This document shows positions 55,901 to 61,900 of a stretch of 64,000 nucleotides of DNA, piece by piece. The notes under the pieces were generated by a model. The model did no database searches. It had not been told where the DNA came from and saw only the letters and a list, made by a program, of their open reading frames with translations. A program made the position numbers and the translations under genes. The stretch covers positions 186,001-250,000 of the forward strand of contig JAAHFX010000001.1 in NCBI GenBank assembly GCA_010672785.1, in the 5' to 3' direction. Source of the DNA: Sphaerospermopsis sp. SIO1G1 (GTDB lineage: Bacteria; Cyanobacteriota; Cyanobacteriia; Cyanobacteriales; Nostocaceae). Position 1 is the first letter of the stretch. Each line of letters starts with the position of its first letter.

Positions 55901-58900
55901 GGCAGAACTAGATGCGACTATCACTGAGTTTGGGTTATTTGAGACAGTGCAGGTAGATGGTGAAGATGTACAAGTCGTCAAGAAAGAATATGATGGCATC
56001 TTCCTGAATCTACCGAAGATATATGCAGCTCCAGGTTCTATCTTTATTCAAGCAGACAGCATGAGTGCTACTGACTTTACCTCCTTCATTGGTAATCGTC
56101 TGCAAGCTAGAGCCGGTGCAGAAATTGATATTAGCAACGAAACTCCATTTAACATGATTGTAGATGACACAATCATTCGTGATAACAGAAGAGTCACGGT
56201 AGTTGATGGACAATATACAGTTCTGCAACCAGGAAATGTTTATGTCAATAATATTCTAGCTGGTGGTGCTAGTGTAGATGTGGTGAGCAATACCACCTTA
56301 GTCAAGTTTGGAGATACAGTCTATAAATACATTGGCACAGACAACAAGAAAATTACCCTGTCGGAAGTAAGTTATGATACTGATGGTGATTGGACAGCTA
56401 CCGCAGACGATGCAGCCACCTTTGTAGCCAATGCAGCACAGAACAAATTTATTGCTGAAAGTAAAAATATCAATATTGTTCAAAATTCCGAAGATAATGC
56501 AAGTGCTTACGACACAGGAACTTTTGTAGTCTCGGATAAATTAAACCAGGATCTTTACGTCACTGGAGATGTGATCAACGAAGCTGGTGATTTATTCATT
56601 GACAACAAAGAAGGAAGCATCAACATTACCGGGGAAATTAGAGCCGAAAACGTTACTATCAAAGCGGCTCAAGACTTTAACTTGAATACAGATGACTGGT
56701 TACACACCAATCAAGATCCTCGTCAATATATTGACTACGATGCAGCCAGAGCATTAGTCTTTAACCAATCTGGAACAGCGGATTCAGAAACCTTTAATAG
56801 CAGTGAAATTAATAACATTGGTGGTCAAAATCTAACCACAGCTATTGATCGTAACGAATCTGCGATCGTCGCTCAAGGTGCAGTATCCATCACTGGTAGA
56901 TACCTGAATGTGAACGGACTAGTTCAAAGTGGTGTCAGTAACATCGAATTGGATATTGCTTCTACCTTTAATCCAGGTAACAAAACTCAAAGCTTTATAG
57001 ACGACGATGGTAATACCTTAGCTGGAATTAGCTTTGGGACAGAAAATGTACCTCTAGATGGTTACTTCGACGCTGACCAAAATGCCATTGTTGTGGAAGA
57101 TATAGTACCTCAAGGTGGCAGAATTACCTTAGCAGGTCAAGTATTCAGTACAGGTAATGGTGAACTCAAGGTAGCGAGTGGTTTTGCCAATGTAGACATT
57201 GATAACCAAAGTGACTACAAACTAATTCTCAATCGCATAGATACCACCACCAACCGTCAAGGTTCGATTACGATTATTGACACCACTAATAATACGAGTC
57301 CTACCAAAGTTGAATATGTAGTTAACGCCGATAAGATTGAAGAAACCTCATTTACTGGAGCTTTAACTCCCGGTCAAAATGGAGAAGTTCCCACCATTGT
57401 GTACACTGCTGATGGTGCTGCCACCGAGTATGCCTTCACCGATACAATTCAATATGATCCAACTACAGGCTTACAATACGTTTGGACAGAAGGACAAGAG
57501 AAAACCAGAGTTGTTGTAGATAAATACGAGAAAAATAGTTTCAATCTCTTAGGTTTTGATTGGGATGCTCTATCACCAGATAATGATCCACCAGATGAAA
57601 CCGAAACCAACTTCCGCGATGATACACCTTTATTAGAATCAGAATCCTTAGTCGCTGGAAGTGGAACTATACCTGCTTACAGCATCAGTTATGAGCAGAA
57701 AGTTGACAATAGTGTAGATTTAGTCAAAGACACTTCCCAAGTTAGAGATATTGCTACCAACAAGATATATCGCTATGTGGGAGATAATGCAGACATTGCC
57801 TTGTATCAAGACTTTGGAGATACTACAAGATGGTCAGATACAGACACAACTAGCAGTAGTAGTATTACTGATGCAGCCAACAATAAATTTGATAGTAACT
57901 ACCGCAGTAGTGAACCAGATGGTAGTATTAGTCTCGTTAAAGACACTACAGAAGTTAGAGATATTGGCAGCAACAAAATATACCGCTATATTGGTGGCGA
58001 TACCAGCGTCGTCTTGTATCAAGACTTTACCGACACCACAAAATGGTCAGATACAGGTACAACCAGCAGTAACAGCATCACTAATAGAACCGAAGATAAA
58101 TATGACAGTAATTTCATTAACCGCTCTAGAACAACAGAAAATTGGACCACAGGTGGTGGTTGGTTAAGGAAGAAAACCTATCACACCAAAGTTACAACCA
58201 TTACTGGACTCAAAGACTACTACACCCACACCCTACAAGCAGATAAACCCATTGATATTACCTTTGTTGAGGGACAAAGTACACCCACAATCAATATCAA
58301 CAGCAAAAATGATGTTTATCTGCAAGGTAATATTGAAACTCCAGACAGTGGTAACTTCAGCATCACCACCACCACTGGTTCAGTCACATCAGCATCCACC
58401 CAAGCTGCATCAGCGACAATCTTCAGTACCATCAATAATGTGAATGTTGGTGGTGACTTCCAGGCATTTATCGAAGGTAGTTCCAATACACTGGACTTGA
58501 CTGCTGGTGGCAATGTAGATGTAAGAGCAGTTTCTATAGATAATCAAAGCAGTGAGTTTGTTTTAGGAACAATAGCTGCGGGTGGCAATGTCATCATTGG
58601 TGCTAATAATGGCATTACCGCAGACACAACTAGTTCTCTAGTTAGTGGTCAGCAAATAGAACTCTATGCTAATAGTGGAGCAATAGGAACTTCAACTACC
58701 CAACCAATTCGTGTTAATAGCACCATAGGAGTCACTGCTCAAGCTAATGGTGATATATATCTCCTAGAAACAGCAGGGGATATGAATTTGGCTACACCTT
58801 CCGAGGGAACTGGAGATTTAGTATCCGTTAAATCAACCACTGGAGATGTTTATCTAGAAACTACAGATGGTTCAGTGGTAGATGGGTTTACAGAAAATCC

Positions 58901-61900
58901 CTCACTCAGTTCCCAACTAGTAGGCAAAACCTTAGATCCCGTAGTTCAAGAGCAAATTGATTTAGGAACATTCAGTGCAGAATCCCTACAATATCCACTA
59001 TCTGCCAGTCTGTATCAATTCCTCTATCCCACCCTACAATTTGAAGGTGTTACCCAAAGTCTCAGCAGCAGTGAAAATATTAACATCAGTGGTGATGACA
59101 TCACTATCAAAGCTGGTGGTAGCAACGGTCAGTTAGGTAGCATTTCCGACAGAATATCCATAGATTTATCTGGTGGTTATGATTCCCTCTCCACTGCTAA
59201 CAAACAAGTTCTAGCTACTGCTAACGCTTCCGATGTGATGGGTGTAACTTATGAGTTATATACCTACAACGGTGCTGGTGAAACCGGATATGACTTAGAC
59301 AGTGCAGACTTCACAACCAGTGACTGGACAAAATTAGATATCAACTACACCACCAACACCAACAGAAGTACAGTCCAAGAAGAAGACGTATCCCAAAATC
59401 AAACAGTCTTAGTACAGTACACCGCTACAGAATATGGAGTGTACAAATATCTAGGCACAACCACAGCAACCCTAGATTTAGCACAACAGGCTTATGGTGA
59501 TATTACTCTATGGGAGAAAATCGCCGCTAATCATGATACAGAAACAGGCAGAAATATTGAACTAACTACCGGACAGTTAGTCCAGAACAAAGCGGGAATT
59601 GAACATATATTGCTGCAATTAGTTGATGACATAGATATCACTGCAACCAGTAACTTAACAGTGGATGCAACAGATGCAGTAGCGGTGCAGTCTACCAACA
59701 GTATGAACATTGAACACCTGAAAGCGGGTGGAGATGTGAGACTGGAAGCAGGTGGAGACATTATAGATAATGAGACTGATGGTACAGCAGCAATTACAAG
59801 TACATCAGGAGACTTATTATTAAAAGCACAGGGAGAAGTCAAGGGAGCAACAACAGATAATCCACTCCGGGTGAGTATTGCCACCGATGGTAGACTCGAT
59901 GCTGAAGTTGTCAGTAATATGTACCTGCAACAAGTTGCTGCTAACACCCTGTATATTGATCAGGTAAATGTAGGTGGTAATGCCGAGATAGAAGCAACAA
60001 ACGCAGGAATGTTAGTCAATCTCATCTCTGCTACTGGAAGTGTTGATTTACAAGCTCAAAATAATATTCTCTCTGCCAACCAAAGCAATGAACTCAATGT
60101 TCAAGGTTCTAGCATCAACCTACAATCAACACAAGGTTCTATCGGTGCATTCACCAACTATGTAGATGTAGATTTATTGACTAACGGAGCAATCAACGCC
60201 ACAGCTTCCCAAGGTGATATTTACATCAACTCCTTAAGCGACCTGAAAGTTAGTAAGATTGAAGCTGGATTTGATGTCGGATTGCGATCGCTCGCATCTA
60301 TTATTGATACAGGTGATAACACAGCCGATGTCATTGGTAGAAACATCAATTTAGAAACCACGGGTAGTGTTGGTGCTGTCGGCGATGTTCTGGAAATCAA
60401 TACCGACTCAGTTAATGATGGTGAACTGACAGTTAACAGTGGTGCAGATGTTTATGTGGAAGAAACCACAGATGACTTATTTGTTAACCAAGTAGATGCA
60501 GTTGGTGATGCAGATATCAAAGTTATTTCCGGTGATATGCGAGTTGGTTCAATCACCGCAGACACCTTAGATTTAGATGCAAACAACGGTTTGGTGATAT
60601 ACGGTGCAGTCACCACCGCCGGCGCAATGAATATGGTAGCTGGAACATCTCGTCTATCTAACTATGACGATTACCTAGAAGTAGGACTACCTGCTGACCT
60701 GTATCTGAAGACACTACAACCAGATAACTTCTCCCTCTTCCTCACAGGTACAATCACCAGTAATGCCGATGATGCAATAGTTGACCTTGGATTTAGTGAT
60801 GATGTCATCTTACGCGGAAATATCAATGTCAATGGTAATAATTCTGACTTAAATATCCGCTCTGAAGGTTGGGTATATGTAGAAAGCTTCCTGACAGTAC
60901 AGGATCAAATTGATATTGCAGGTGGTTATCAAGCCGACGGAACTAGCACCAATGGAGCAAATGCTGATGGTTCTAGTGTTTATGTGGAAACCACATCTAG
61001 AATTAACAGTCTGCAAGCTGGTAGTGGTATTACCCTCAAAGGCGCTCAAGATGTAGACATCTTAGGTGCGGTAGTTGCTGGGGGAACAATTGGTGCAAAC
61101 GGCGTTACCTGGGCTGGAGATGATTCCACCGTCACCGTCACAGCAGGAGAACAGGCATTCATAGACACAGGTTTATTAGCATCCAAAGCAGTCACCATTA
61201 ACGGCGGTACGGCTGGTGCAGACGATAATAACTTGAGTGTGTTGGTGACACCAGCAGGTGGTGCAACCGCAGCAGGTTTAACTGGTGATAACAGCGGTGG
61301 TTTAGTCACCATCAACAGCACCGGCGACATCGAAATGATGGGAACACTGGTTGCGGGAGGACAGTTAAATCAAACCTTTGATAATAACGGTAATTTGCAA
61401 AGTCAAACTGTCACCTGGGGAACTGAATATGGTGAAATAGATATTAACGTCCAAGGTCAAGCATTCATTGGTGGTAATACAGTTAACGCCCAAGACGAAG
61501 CAATTGAAACAGGTGGTTACTTATTCGCCAATGACCGCATCGAAATTGATGGTGGTACACACAGTTCCGGAACAGGGGTATACGTCCAAGCAGCGAGTGA
61601 GTTAATTACCAATCAAGCTGATAGTGACATAGAAATTAACGCCACTCAAGATGCAGATATTCAAGGTTTACTCTTACCTGGTGGAGCAGTTACCCAAATC
61701 AGAGATATTAATGGTGAATACATCGGTCGTGTTACCAGCAACTTTGGCGGTGACTCAACTATCAAAATTACTTCCGGTGAGCAAGTCCGCATCGGTCAAA
61801 CCTTAGAAGCTGGTAAACAAATAGACCTAGTTGGTGGTACATACCCAGTAGAATCAGGGGTAGATAATTCCGGTAAAGGTATAGTCCTATTTGGTTCAAC

